From: Blastocatellia bacterium
Lineage (GTDB): Bacteria; Acidobacteriota; Blastocatellia; UBA7656
Length of the DNA: 64,000 nucleotides
Reading direction: 5' to 3'
Assembly (NCBI GenBank): GCA_035275065.1
Contig: DATENM010000046.1
Coordinates: 1 to 64,000 of the forward strand
Shown piece after piece: positions 9,155 to 19,837 of the stretch. The notes beneath the pieces are model-generated. The model searched no databases. It worked only from the letters and a program-made list of their open reading frames with translations, and had not been told where the DNA came from. The first letter of the stretch is position 1. Every line of letters starts with the position of its first letter. The translations under genes and the position numbers were made by a program.

Positions 9155-10924
9155 GTGGACGCCCTTATCAGGCAGACCGACCAGAAAGGTACTCATATTT
9201 TGAGGCTGGCCAGTTATGAGCACTACGGTGTTTTTGAGTTAGGATTCTTTCAACAGGAGGCGGTTCATTTTGCGCTGGTCGCCTTCGAGAATAACGTGCC
9301 GGCGGCGCTTGAAGTCATGCCGACGGGATCGGGTAAGACCGTGGTGGGTGTCTGCGTCGCCATACACCTCTGCGTGCAATACAAGTGCCGCACGTTGATC
9401 CTCGTGCATAGGCACGAACTCATGCAGCAGTGGGGACAGGTGATCAAATTGGCTTGCCCAGGCCTGCGGGTTTCTTTCGTTAGCAACAGATCGAACGATT
9501 GGGGCGGCGACATTGTTATCGCTAGCGTTCATAAGTTAGGTAGAGATTTATTGACCAGGGTTGATAAGGACAGATTCGCGTTGGTGTTGGTCGACGAGGC
9601 ACACCATGCTAGCGCCTCGCAATGGCAACGGGTGATGGGCTATTTTCGACCCAAGCTGCGGCTCGGCTTCAGTGCAACTCCGATCCGAGGAGATGGCATC
9701 TGTGTCGCCGAAGATTTTGGGAATCTCATCATTTATATGATCACCTGGAGGCGTCTGATCGAATTGGGCAAGCTGGTCGACGCAAAGGGCTGGCGCGTCA
9801 GCACTAACATCGACCTTTCTGAAGTGCCCCTGAATGCAAGCAACGATTATGACCTCAAGGAACTTTCCAAGGTAATCAATATTGCGCCACGTAATCGGGC
9901 TGCCGTGGAGGCGTATCGTGCTTATGGGGAAGCATTCCCGGCCATCGCTTTCACGGCTGACGTCGATCATGCGATCGACGTGGCGCAGGCTTTCAACACG
10001 TACGCCATTTCTGCACGGGCCGTGTACGGGCACATGGCCCGCCAAGAGCGTGACGGCATAATTGACCTGTGCCGCACAGGCCCCTTGCAGGTCATCTCTA
10101 ACGCGGCGCTGCTTTGTGAGGGCTTCGACGCGCCCAGGCTAAAAGCCGTCTTGCTGTTGAGATCCTTTACCGAGTGTTCCGCAAGAGTTCTCCTGGCTCA
10201 AATGATCAGCAGGGCTTTGCGTCCTTTTCCGACCGACCCAGGCCGATATCCCTATGCCGTTGTCATCGAGTTGGTAGATGAAGACCGCCGTCGAGACAAA
10301 CCCACAGTCGATCTTTTTTCGGCTTTCGGAATCGATGGCGAGGACCTGAAGAAAGTAAATACCCAGGGGCAACTTGCGTCACAACTTGCTACCCAGATAG
10401 AGAGAAGTAAGCAGGAGCTGCTGCACGAGGTGGTTTGTCGCAACGTCTGTAAGGAGTCTATTCGCCATCTCCTCGCTCCGTCTTCACTGAACGGGAGCGT
10501 CGAAGCGTTCGACGTCTTGAGGGTTTTAGAAGAAGCCACCGGCCTCCGGTACCTGCTCTTCGGCGACACATACATCTTGCCACTTCAGTCTGATGAGAGA
10601 AGGCGTTCGCGCATGGTGCGCATCCGACGAGATAATGGACTATACCAAGCGGTGATCGTCAGCGCCGAGGGTCTTGAGCACTTCACTGCTGGAGTTGATT
10701 TGCAAAAAGTGTTTGCGGACGTGAAGTGGAAGCTGAACGCTATGGGGGAAAGCACGATCTTTGCGGAGGCCAACCGCGCCTGGCGCAAAGAGCCGATGAC
10801 AAGCGCTCAGCGCGATCTGATAGCTTATCTGACCAGACAACCCGCGGAGGGTATTTGTGAAATGCCCCGAGGTGAAGCGAGCGACTGGATCACGATTCTA
10901 CTCGCGACCAGATCCCGTCAGTGA
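9155..10924 (+). CDS. SF2 DEAD/DEAH-box helicase
   Basis: 589 residues from a GTG start without a good ribosome site, so the start is uncertain. Motifs: Q-motif-like FFQQEAV, Walker A PTGSGKT 56-62, DEAH 147-150, SAT 173-175, and a motif VI that reads QMISRALR where QxxGRxxR is usual (Gly to Ser). The C-terminal 230 residues match nothing I know. It stops 10 bp from the convergent recombinase pair. Unlike the 705-residue protein at 5991-8108 it has no nuclease domain. It may be a separate cargo gene or the motor of the same system, facing the opposite way. Confidence 0.85.
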   Translation: MDALIRQTDQKGTHILRLASYEHYGVFELGFFQQEAVHFALVAFENNVPAALEVMPTGSGKTVVGVCVAIHLCVQYKCRTLILVHRHELMQQWGQVIKLACPGLRVSFVSNRSNDWGGDIVIASVHKLGRDLLTRVDKDRFALVLVDEAHHASASQWQRVMGYFRPKLRLGFSATPIRGDGICVAEDFGNLIIYMITWRRLIELGKLVDAKGWRVSTNIDLSEVPLNASNDYDLKELSKVINIAPRNRAAVEAYRAYGEAFPAIAFTADVDHAIDVAQAFNTYAISARAVYGHMARQERDGIIDLCRTGPLQVISNAALLCEGFDAPRLKAVLLLRSFTECSARVLLAQMISRALRPFPTDPGRYPYAVVIELVDEDRRRDKPTVDLFSAFGIDGEDLKKVNTQGQLASQLATQIERSKQELLHEVVCRNVCKESIRHLLAPSSLNGSVEAFDVLRVLEEATGLRYLLFGDTYILPLQSDERRRSRMVRIRRDNGLYQAVIVSAEGLEHFTAGVDLQKVFADVKWKLNAMGESTIFAEANRAWRKEPMTSAQRDLIAYLTRQPAEGICEMPRGEASDWITILLATRSRQ

Positions 10925-10934
10925 ACGGTGAGAG

Positions 10935-13346
10935 CTATTTTCGGCATGAGGCAATAAGGGGCGCTCGATGCAGGAGACGGTCAGCGAGCGCTCCCGCCTC
11001 TATATAGCGTGGCCTCCCCGGTCGGTACAACACCATCCCTGGAATTGCTTGATCGTCAGATTCTCGCACCAGGTTACTGTTCGCCGGGAAGCGCCTGTAG
11101 AGGGCTTGCTTCGAGACTCCTAGGAGCTTGACTGCGTCCGGTGCAGCAACCCATGCACAGTTTTCCTTTCGAGCCAAAAAATCCTTCAAATCGCGCCGCT
11201 GAATCAGCGACAGCCCATGAACGTAATGTTCGAATGTAGTCGATAGATCCACCTGCCCGTGAACCTTGGCTATCAATTCAGGCACGGCGTCATCCATGAG
11301 CAGCCAGCTCGTGATCGAGGCATGACGCAGCTGATGGGGCGTGAGATCATGTACCCCACAGCGCCGGCCCTCCCTGGCAAGCGCACGGTCCAGTTGAGCC
11401 ACGGTTACTGTTTCATCCTCAGCCCCGACTCTCTGGTAGCGCCGGTATCGCCGACCACTGATGGCCATCAACATGGGGATTTTACCTTTTCGGTCAAACA
11501 GCAGTGCGCGTGCCGTTTCAATTACTCTCCTCGCGCCATCCTGATGAGGGTGCTGGTCCAAGGGAACGCGACGCCGGGCCGCCGGGGTTTTGTGACCATA
11601 TACCAGGAGGTCGGCTTCCTCAGCATTATCTAAGAGATCGATATCTTCGGCCTTCACTAACAGCGCTTCCTCTTTACGCAAGCCAAGGGCTAACAGGTCC
11701 ATGTAGAGGAGCACAACGCGCGGGGGAACGACTCTCCTTTTGAGATCCGATTTTTGCCCCTCCTCAAGTAAGTGACGGGCGATCCGCTCTATGTCCTCAG
11801 GTCTCGGCACCTTGCGAGGGCTTGGCCTTTTACTTACTCTGCGCTGGCGTTTTCCTTTCGGCTCCGGGTAGCTACACAAACCATAATCGGCGGCTACAAT
11901 AGACATTCGATAAAGGTGAGGGGCAACTTCTCGGAGAACGGTTGGCGCCATATCGTGGGTGAGGGAGGATGTCTCCTCTTCTCCCAGCAACCAGGCGGGT
12001 CTGTCACCCAGCACATTAAGGATGGCGCAGCCGGTATTAAACAACCTCTCAAAGGTGTTATAGCGGTTGGTATAGCCTTCACGGAGAAACCGCTCCAGCG
12101 ACCTGATCAATAGGAAGAGGTTCCAGGTCTGCCCGGCGTCCGGATGTTCTCTTACGTCCTCTTCAACAGGTTTGCGAATTAAGTCTCCCCACCGACTACA
12201 AAGGTCGTCGACGTTCCGCCTGCTGAAGATGCCGGTGTCGGTGCCGAGGAATCTTCGCGCCTCCCTGCGCAGCCTCTTTCGCAAGTCCTTCTGCTGACCG
12301 GGTATTCCTCGCCTTTGATCTGGATGTCGCTTCTCTCCCTCGGGCGAAATCGCCGTCGCATGAAATCGCCCCGCGAGAACCGAAACAAGATAAGCCGGAT
12401 AAATATTGAGCATCCATCGCCGTGCGCCTGCTAAGAGTGTTTGAAGTCTGGCCCGCACCTGACAGTGCGCGTTCGTTATGGGAATTGCCTGATCGGCTGA
12501 CTCAAGCTCTTTTGCCAGCCATCTCCTGAAGCCTCTTCGCCCACGCCCAGTTCTGGCCGACGGAAAGAGCGCAACCGGGTTTGCAGTTCCATCCTCGTTT
12601 GCCTCCCTGTGATTTCTATCTGCTGTGGCCTGAACGTATAATGCGAAAGCCAGCGACTGCACAGGGTGCAGAGTCAATTCAATGGTACTGTTCCCCATTT
12701 CATCCCGCAGCCATAGCGTGTCCTTACCCAGGAATAAATCTGACCGGTTGAGTCTTGCCACATCTGCCAGGGCCTTCTTCCCACAGGGCGCGCCGAAAGC
12801 CAATAGGGTCGCGAGAGTGCGAAACTCGCGTTCCTGTCGTGTCATTGTTCTTCCTTGATGCGACCTGAGACGCGTATCGAGAGTAAGCGACGCGAGGTGT
12901 TGCTGCCAGGCGCGAAAACGACTGGCCAGCGGCAAATTAGGATCGTCCGCAATAAAAGCCAACGCACGTGGAGGGCGATCAATTGCTTCGACAGGTAGGG
13001 TGAACGTGATATAGCTTAACGCACCGAGTCGGCACAAAAGCCAGTAAAGGTAGCGCGTTCGTTCCGTCTTCCGCACTCGACCTGCGTTTGCGGTGGCTGC
13101 TGCTAGCACTGCTCCAATATCCCTAGCGGTGAGATGAATCGGGACAGCAGTGCTGGATATGGTCTTCGGTACTTGATTAATCAAGGCTTTGTGAACAGTG
13201 GAAGTATCGGCTTGTATTTTCACCGAATTGGGAACAGTGTGGTCTGGGCTAAGAGGTTCTTCTCGGACTGCCAGAGAGGTTTTAGAATCCATCCACTCTT
13301 TGGAAAGGTCATCGAGATATTTAATTGAAAGACTCGGCTCTTCCAT
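10935..13346 (-). CDS. large tyrosine recombinase with C-terminal HTH
   Basis: 803 residues, about twice the size of a typical phage integrase. The C-terminal catalytic domain is complete: LGLRKEEALLV (first Arg), a Lys in VYGHKTPAARRRVPL, HQLRH, the downstream His in VHGQVDLSTTF, and the nucleophile Tyr708 in FEHYVH. After the catalytic domain comes a further ~95 residues with an excisionase-like helix-turn-helix (AAPDAVKLLGVSKQALYRRF). The long N-terminus probably binds DNA. It starts 3 bp after the stop of the upstream recombinase reading frame, so the two are co-transcribed. It probably moves the island or part of it. Large recombinase pairs occur in Tn554-type elements, but I do not claim homology. 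Confidence 0.85.
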   Translation of the reverse strand: MEEPSLSIKYLDDLSKEWMDSKTSLAVREEPLSPDHTVPNSVKIQADTSTVHKALINQVPKTISSTAVPIHLTARDIGAVLAAATANAGRVRKTERTRYLYWLLCRLGALSYITFTLPVEAIDRPPRALAFIADDPNLPLASRFRAWQQHLASLTLDTRLRSHQGRTMTRQEREFRTLATLLAFGAPCGKKALADVARLNRSDLFLGKDTLWLRDEMGNSTIELTLHPVQSLAFALYVQATADRNHREANEDGTANPVALFPSARTGRGRRGFRRWLAKELESADQAIPITNAHCQVRARLQTLLAGARRWMLNIYPAYLVSVLAGRFHATAISPEGEKRHPDQRRGIPGQQKDLRKRLRREARRFLGTDTGIFSRRNVDDLCSRWGDLIRKPVEEDVREHPDAGQTWNLFLLIRSLERFLREGYTNRYNTFERLFNTGCAILNVLGDRPAWLLGEEETSSLTHDMAPTVLREVAPHLYRMSIVAADYGLCSYPEPKGKRQRRVSKRPSPRKVPRPEDIERIARHLLEEGQKSDLKRRVVPPRVVLLYMDLLALGLRKEEALLVKAEDIDLLDNAEEADLLVYGHKTPAARRRVPLDQHPHQDGARRVIETARALLFDRKGKIPMLMAISGRRYRRYQRVGAEDETVTVAQLDRALAREGRRCGVHDLTPHQLRHASITSWLLMDDAVPELIAKVHGQVDLSTTFEHYVHGLSLIQRRDLKDFLARKENCAWVAAPDAVKLLGVSKQALYRRFPANSNLVRESDDQAIPGMVLYRPGRPRYIEAGALADRLLHRAPLIASCRK

Positions 13347-13349
13347 ACT

Positions 13350-15736
13350 TCAGATACTCAGAAGCGCGCTTGCGGCAAGTTGAGCCTCTGCCCGAAACAG
13401 TTCTTGAGTTCTGCCCAGACGACCACCGGATAACTGGTGCATCACAGTCCCCTCTGTAACCGTATGCCCGAACGCCTCATTCACGGCCTCGTACGAAGTG
13501 CCGCGCTCGTGCAATTCCGTTCGCAGCGCATGCCGCAGCGTACGTGTGCAAAAAGGTATGTGATCCTCCAATCCCAACTCCAGGATCAACTGATCCATCG
13601 TTCCGCCTTGCAGTCTTTCCAGCCTTCGATCATTGTTAGCAATCACAAAGAATGCATCTTCCAGGTCCGTTCTCGCGAAGCTGGCCGTTTTGGCTAAATA
13701 GGCTCGTAACTCGTTGATGGCTAGCTCTGCAACGGGGACCTCTCGTGCTTCTCGAAAGTAGGCGTTCCCCTTTCCCTTAATGCGCATAAGTCCTGAGTCC
13801 AAATCCAGGTTCTGGCGGCGCAACGCAACCAATTCCTGCTGGCGGATTCCGGTCGAACCATCAAAGCGAAAGCAGCCCGAAGGGTGGCGGCATTTAGTTC
13901 AGTCTGGTTTGAAATAACACCGGGCGAACTGCACTCACAGATTGCCGCCCATGCTCGTGCAACCAAGCCGCGCCGCGGCACATAAGATGCGCCAATGCAC
14001 CCGCGCACAACACTGGCAATTCGCTGATCCATATCCAGCCCCTCTTTCGAGAACTGGTCCAAGCCTCGATCAGCTATCCGCTCGATATAGCTCACCGCAC
14101 ACGCGTGATCTGCATAGAAACGGTCTGCGTCATACCCAACGTAGTGAAGGATGGTTGTCATCGCCCGTGTCGGGCGGCCCGTTGTCACGCCGCTCAACAG
14201 GGGCGTCATTCCTGCCTCTACAGAATAAGCCCGTAGACTTCTACTAAGTTTAGACCAGGTGATCGGGTACTGCCCGAGGCAACCGTCACGCGATATTTTT
14301 TCGAGCGCCCCTGAGAGATCATCCAGCGTCATGGCCTGAGCCGGTCGATACGGGCTTGAAAAAACAAATGCCCCTTTCCTATCTCTGTCTAAGCGATCAC
14401 TCACCGCAACTTGAGCGTAGCGCTGGCCACGCCCTCCCAATGCCATAGGAACTAGACAGGCTCGGGGCCGATACGCTGAACCAGGAATCAAACGAACGCC
14501 CATTTCCAGGTCGTGGGATGGCGTAGCAAGCAACACTCCGCCTTCTGCGTAAAGGTAAATAGGTGACTCTTCCGCGGTTTCCACATCGAACTGTATAATC
14601 GCTTCGACTTCTTCGACGCTGCGCAGCAGGCGCAGGTTCAGTAATCGTTTGATCGGCAGACCGGTAATCAGCGCCAACCAGAGCAGTAGCGCCCCCCGCG
14701 CCTTAACAGGTGTTTGAGTATTGCTATCGAAAAGATGAACTAGGCGGCGCAGTTCGTTCGGCGTCACCACACGGCGCTCGCGGGTAGTCCAATATGCCGA
14801 GGCGCGCGGCCCGCTCCCCCGGCACCAGTTGCCAAAGTCGATATAGCGCGCCGACTCGTACCGATGCTCGTAACTTTCCTCCTCTACGTCCGGCCAGACC
14901 AATAGACCGAGTGAACGACCATCTTCATCCAGATCTTCCTCAGCGGTAATCCGTTGGTCTGCATCGAAGCCAAGCGCCTCTTTTGCTTCACGATTGAACC
15001 CAAGACCACAGTGGCCGCTTGCCGCACTTGCTCTACGTTTAGCCAGACCGAGCGTCTCGGAGATCTGCCGCACGTAACGATCGCGTGTTTCAAGCTCTGC
15101 AATCCCGGATTCCGACTTATGATACAGATCGACAGCCTCTTCTACAGCTTGATAGCTGATGTGGCCATTCGTGAGACTGCCGTTGCGCAATTGCTCTTGT
15201 GGAAAGAAACGGATAAAGACCGCCAACTGATGCGGTAGATCATCCAGTATGCTGCCCCCATTCGTGCCGGAATGATTGCTTTTTAGGCGACTTTTCAAGG
15301 CCTTATAGCAAATGGGTAGGAGAATTTTGACCGTCTGGCTGTGATCGGCTTCCACACGTGTGGCAAGCCACAAGAAGTAGTGAAGACGGTCTTGCTGGAT
15401 TTCCGGAGGCTCCAGAAGTACTCTGCGGGTTCTGCTGCGGGCTAATGCTTGCAAGCGCGATTCGAGACTGTCAATCCAGCCTCTGAGCTGGTCGGTTTCT
15501 TCAATTGCCAATTCGACTTCAGAGCAGGCCTCGTCCAGGAAAATCTTGCGGGCGCGGCTCAGTCGGGCAATTCCCTGAATCGATCTGCCCTCCCCTAAGG
15601 CTAAGAGGGCATGCGCTAGAGGCTGAAAACCTGGCCGCGCTTCAATGTCCTGTGCTAGATCCTTTGTACCGTCGCGCGCTGATTCTGTCTCACCGTTGAA
15701 CAAGCGTTTGGCGATGCGTTCTGCTACGTCGATCAA
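13350..15736 (-). pseudogene. large tyrosine recombinase, frameshifted, nucleophile Tyr not found
   Basis: Two overlapping leftward frames (15736-13721 and the frame ending at 13350) read as one recombinase of about 794 residues. Frame one ends its sensible sequence at LRAAFALMVR; frame two continues TGIRQQELVALRRQNLDLD, exactly the expected next catalytic block. The switch falls at about 13852-13858 and amounts to a -1 shift. Downstream the core has the first Arg and a Lys, but the HxxR position reads TRTLRH, and after the GH the place of the Tyr is VMHQLS. The partner therefore looks catalytically dead even if the shift is repaired or programmed. It lies directly upstream of the intact 803-residue recombinase. 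Alternatives are an assembly error in one base, or programmed frameshifting. Confidence 0.75.
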
Positions 15737-16499
15737 TTGAAGTGTTCCTTCCCGGTTCGGTCAATAGGGTAAATCGACAAAATAAAAAGTCAACATTTTG
15801 ATTTTTAATCATTGATTTCACTGCTTATTTAACGAACACTCGGTAGTGTGCCAGTCTGTCGCCAGAGTGCGGCAAGAAGTCTTGCGTGTGTTGAGGGACC
15901 GGTTAGTGGGAAGGTCAAGTAAAACATCATGAGTGGTTGTTGCGCGGCAGAAACAGACCGGATAAATCTCAGATCTGCTAAGACAAAGTACTTGTACTTG
16001 ACTGCACCCTACAATAAACCGTAACTGCCAAAGCCGGGAAAGCGTTGGGGTCGTCAAGCCCTTTGTGCAAAGCCTATCTCTTCACCCCCGGCGCATAGAA
16101 TAGACTGAACCTACCTGATCTTCCAAGATGAATCCCCTGCAACGCCTCGGCCGGCAGCACTGGCTGACGTTCACCTGATGACCGTCTGTCCGGTGAATGG
16201 GGTGGCCACACACGGCCATTATGTGGCCACATAATGGCCGTGTGTGGCCACCCCACCTTTTAGCCCTATGCAGTCGATGGGAGCCTGGATGGATTTCCGG
16301 CTCGGGGTTTCCCAGTCTAACAACCGTACCCAATGATGTCCTTACGTTTCAAAACATATTGAGCAAGGCAGGACAGCAGGCAGTATAGATACGAGCAAAA
16401 CCCACAGTTCTCGGCACAGAACAGCTAGGTGTAACTTCTTGATCTCGATTTCTGTAGAATTGGCGGCGACATTCTCTCTGGCTAGCGATTCGCGCGCAA
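15737..16499. other. non-coding region with AT-rich block and palindrome
   Basis: A 763-bp gap between the leftward recombinase operon and the rightward integrase genes. The first 80 bp next to the recombinase start are very AT-rich and probably hold its promoter. A 58-bp palindrome (listed separately) lies in the middle. I see no convincing gene; frames across the palindrome are artefacts of its symmetry. Confidence 0.5.
16198..16255. repeat. perfect 58-bp palindrome
   Basis: Each 29-base half (first half 16198-16226, starting TGGGGTGGCCACACACGGCC) is the exact reverse complement of the other, with no spacer. The motif TGGCCA occurs three times: in each outer arm and at the centre. No T-run follows. 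Its position, 460 bp upstream of the recombinase pair and 560 bp before the HTH gene, suggests a recombination, resolution or replication site; this is inference only. Confidence 0.9.
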
Positions 16500-16714
16500 T
16501 GATCCGAAAGCTCACCATTGAGTTTAGGGACAGGCCAGGAGGTTATCACTATATTCAAATTGATTCAGCAAAATCTACATTGGACTGCAAATGGTATACC
16601 ATTTTTTTCGGCACACGGTTTGATAAACAGGTTGGCGTGCTCCCGTTGGGTGAATGTAGTCAGCCGGCAGATAAGCCGAAAGTCGCTATGCCCCCAGCTA
16701 AGCGCAAATCTTAA
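16500..16714 (+). CDS. hypothetical 71-residue protein (weak)
   Basis: A short frame beginning MIRKLTIEFRDRPGGYHYIQ. The alternating pattern and the WYTIFFGTRFD segment could be a small beta-rich domain, and the tail is basic (PPAKRKS). There is no clear ribosome site and a longer TTG start at 16439 is possible. It is co-directional with the HTH and integrase genes. I do not recognise it and it may not be translated. Confidence 0.25.
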
Positions 16715-16816
16715 ATCAATTGCCCAGTGTTGCTATTGCGAGCACGTACCTGCCCGCGTGACTATCGCAGCACGGCCTTATTGCAGGCGGGGCAAAGTGT
16801 GGACAGAGGTGTAAAG

Positions 16817-17215
16817 ATGAGCAGTCACTCAGCAAACGAACAGTTAATGGTTGCTTCAATCGAAGAAGTTACTAGCCAAGTGGCAGTCATTCTACTTCGC
16901 CGGTTAAACGTGCAGCGTAACAGCGCGGACATTGTGAAGCTCTTACAGGTGATCTTTCTAACGCGAACAGAGGTGGCGGAACTGCTTCGTGTGAAGCTTT
17001 CCACGGTTGACGCCTGGGTGTCTCATAAGATCATCCCGGTGCGATACGCAAACGGTTATAAGCAATCGGAGCCGCGCTTTTTGCTCTGGGAGATTCTCGC
17101 TTGGACTTTGCCAACAGATGACCCTCACACCACATATAGACTGGCTCATGCGACAGCGTGTAAAATTGCCAATAGCAATCGGCCCGCTGCTGTCAAATCT
17201 CGAAAGGAGAAATGA
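16817..17215 (+). CDS. helix-turn-helix protein, excisionase-like
   Basis: 132 residues from the ATG at 16817, which has AGAGGT 6 nt upstream. An internal MerR/excisionase-like helix-turn-helix is visible: FLTRTEVAELLRVKLSTVDA, then WVSHKIIPVRY, followed by FLLWEILAWTL. The C-terminus is basic. The gene ends 3 bp before the integrase GTG and shares its direction, the normal arrangement for a recombination directionality factor or a regulator of integrase. It is longer than classical Xis proteins (70-100 residues), so a plain DNA-binding accessory factor is also possible. Confidence 0.65.
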   Translation: MSSHSANEQLMVASIEEVTSQVAVILLRRLNVQRNSADIVKLLQVIFLTRTEVAELLRVKLSTVDAWVSHKIIPVRYANGYKQSEPRFLLWEILAWTLPTDDPHTTYRLAHATACKIANSNRPAAVKSRKEK

Positions 17216-17218
17216 CAG

Positions 17219-18331
17219 GTGGCGGTCTATCAACGAAAGTGGTGTAGCTGTAAAGGCAAGTGCGGGCACAGCAAACGCTGGTGGTACGACTTCTCCGTGC
17301 GCGGCCAGCGATTCAGGGTGTCCGTACCTGACGCAACAACCAAGTGGCAGGCTGAACAAGCCGAGGCCAAAGCCAAGAACGAAGTTTTCGAGGGCCGGTT
17401 CGGTCGGGAGCCGAGCACGATCACGCTCAGAGATTTTGTCGAGAAGGTCTTTCTCCCATGGGCCAAGGCCGAGAAGCGCTCCTGGCGCAATGATGTTTCA
17501 AGGTCTAAGCCCATACTCGCTCATTTCAGGAACAAGAGGATGCGCGATATCACGCAAGACGATGTGAGGGAGTTCAAGAGGCGTCGCCGTGACTCGTTCA
17601 ATGGTCGTGGCAGTCGCCGCGCTCCTGCGTCCGTTGACCGTGAGCTTCAGTTGCTTTCGCGCATCTTCAGCTTGGCGATAGAGCGCGGACTGTTACAGGC
17701 GAACCCCTGTAAAGGTGCCGGCCTGTGCGCCGTAGCTACCATCCTGCACGATTACTTGACGGAAGAAGAGGAGAGGCAATTGCTGTCTCATCTCACAGGC
17801 CGTCGGGCCTATCTCGCTGATGTGTTGCAGCTCAATCTCTACACGGGAATGAGAAAGGGCGAGTTGCTGTCCCTGCACAAAGACCAAATCGAGTTCTCGC
17901 ATGAGCGGATCAGGCTCAGGTATACGAAGAACGGCAAGCCGCGATTCGTGCCGATTCATCCCGACATCCGCCCGATGCTTGAGCGGCTGGTCGAGAATGC
18001 CGGGCCGCACGGCTACTTGTTCGAGAATCCGAAGACGGGCAAGCCCGTCGGGGATTTCAAGAATGCTTGGCGGGCGGCTCTGGAAGATGCCGGGCTGCGG
18101 CACATCCGGTTTCACGTTGCCGGGCGGCACACGTTCGGTACACGCGCAGCCGCAAACGGCGCGAACCTGACGGACATTCAGGACATCATGGATCACGCCG
18201 ACATCAACACAACGATGCGTTACGTTCACGCGACCGAGCAAGGGAAACGCCGTGCCGTTGAAGCGGCGGCGAAGGGCAAGCGCAGGAATGTTGTCACATT
18301 CCTGGTACAGAAGAAAAAAGCCACCGCGTGA
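17219..18331 (+). CDS. tyrosine recombinase (site-specific integrase)
   Basis: 370 residues, GTG start with AAGGAG 9 nt upstream. Catalytic residues: Arg212 (TGMRKGELL), Lys237/240, Arg303 and His304, His326, Tyr335 (TTMRYVH). The first His of the usual HxxR box is displaced: it reads HVAGRH (His299, then three residues, then Arg303). The N-terminus carries a compact Cys/His cluster, CSCKGKCGH at 9-17, in front of an arm-type domain and a core-binding domain. The stop lies 29 bp from the 3' end of the convergent tRNA-Met gene, the textbook position for an integrase of an element inserted at a tRNA 3' end. It would catalyse integration and excision of the island to its left. Confidence 0.93.
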   Translation: MAVYQRKWCSCKGKCGHSKRWWYDFSVRGQRFRVSVPDATTKWQAEQAEAKAKNEVFEGRFGREPSTITLRDFVEKVFLPWAKAEKRSWRNDVSRSKPILAHFRNKRMRDITQDDVREFKRRRRDSFNGRGSRRAPASVDRELQLLSRIFSLAIERGLLQANPCKGAGLCAVATILHDYLTEEEERQLLSHLTGRRAYLADVLQLNLYTGMRKGELLSLHKDQIEFSHERIRLRYTKNGKPRFVPIHPDIRPMLERLVENAGPHGYLFENPKTGKPVGDFKNAWRAALEDAGLRHIRFHVAGRHTFGTRAAANGANLTDIQDIMDHADINTTMRYVHATEQGKRRAVEAAAKGKRRNVVTFLVQKKKATA

Positions 18332-18360
18332 AGGTGGCCGTAAATAGTTGAAAGGATTAG

Positions 18361-18434
18361 TAGCGGCGAGTGGACTTGAACCACTGACCTTGGGGTTATG
18401 AATCCCACGCTCTAACCGGCTGAGCTACGCCGCC
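18361..18434 (-). tRNA. tRNA-Met (anticodon CAT)
   Basis: Read on the minus strand the 74 nt fold as a cloverleaf: acceptor GGCGGCG with CGCCGCT (a G-T first pair), D-arm GCTC...GAGC, anticodon loop TTCATAA with CAT, T-arm AGTGG-TTCAAGT-CCACT, discriminator A. CCA is not encoded. The anticodon stem has one A-C mismatch next to the loop. CAT could also be an isoleucine tRNA with lysidine; initiator features (three G-C pairs at the bottom of the anticodon stem) are absent, so elongator Met is preferred. The 3' end abuts the integrase gene. Confidence 0.95.
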
Positions 18435-18569
18435 ATGCCCTGCTCTACTTGCGTTTGCCTGAAGGCTTCACGCCGTCTGCCTCTTTATATCGGGCAGGTT
18501 TAAGGCAGATTGTGATTTTACCCTACCAGTGATTGCCGCTTCAACTGCACGGCGTTTCTTCTCGTCCGT

Positions 18570-19826
<1,257 letters not shown>

Positions 19827-19837
19827 GTGGGTGTCTC

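Noticed and set aside
16074..16388. Two short frames with the same N-terminal peptide on opposite strands
   Set aside because: Both arise from the 58-bp palindrome, which reads the same on either strand; no ribosome sites.
10935..18331. A recombinase-in-trio (RIT) element
   Set aside because: Three tyrosine recombinase genes occur, but the third is on the other strand, separated by 1.5 kb, and of a different size class.
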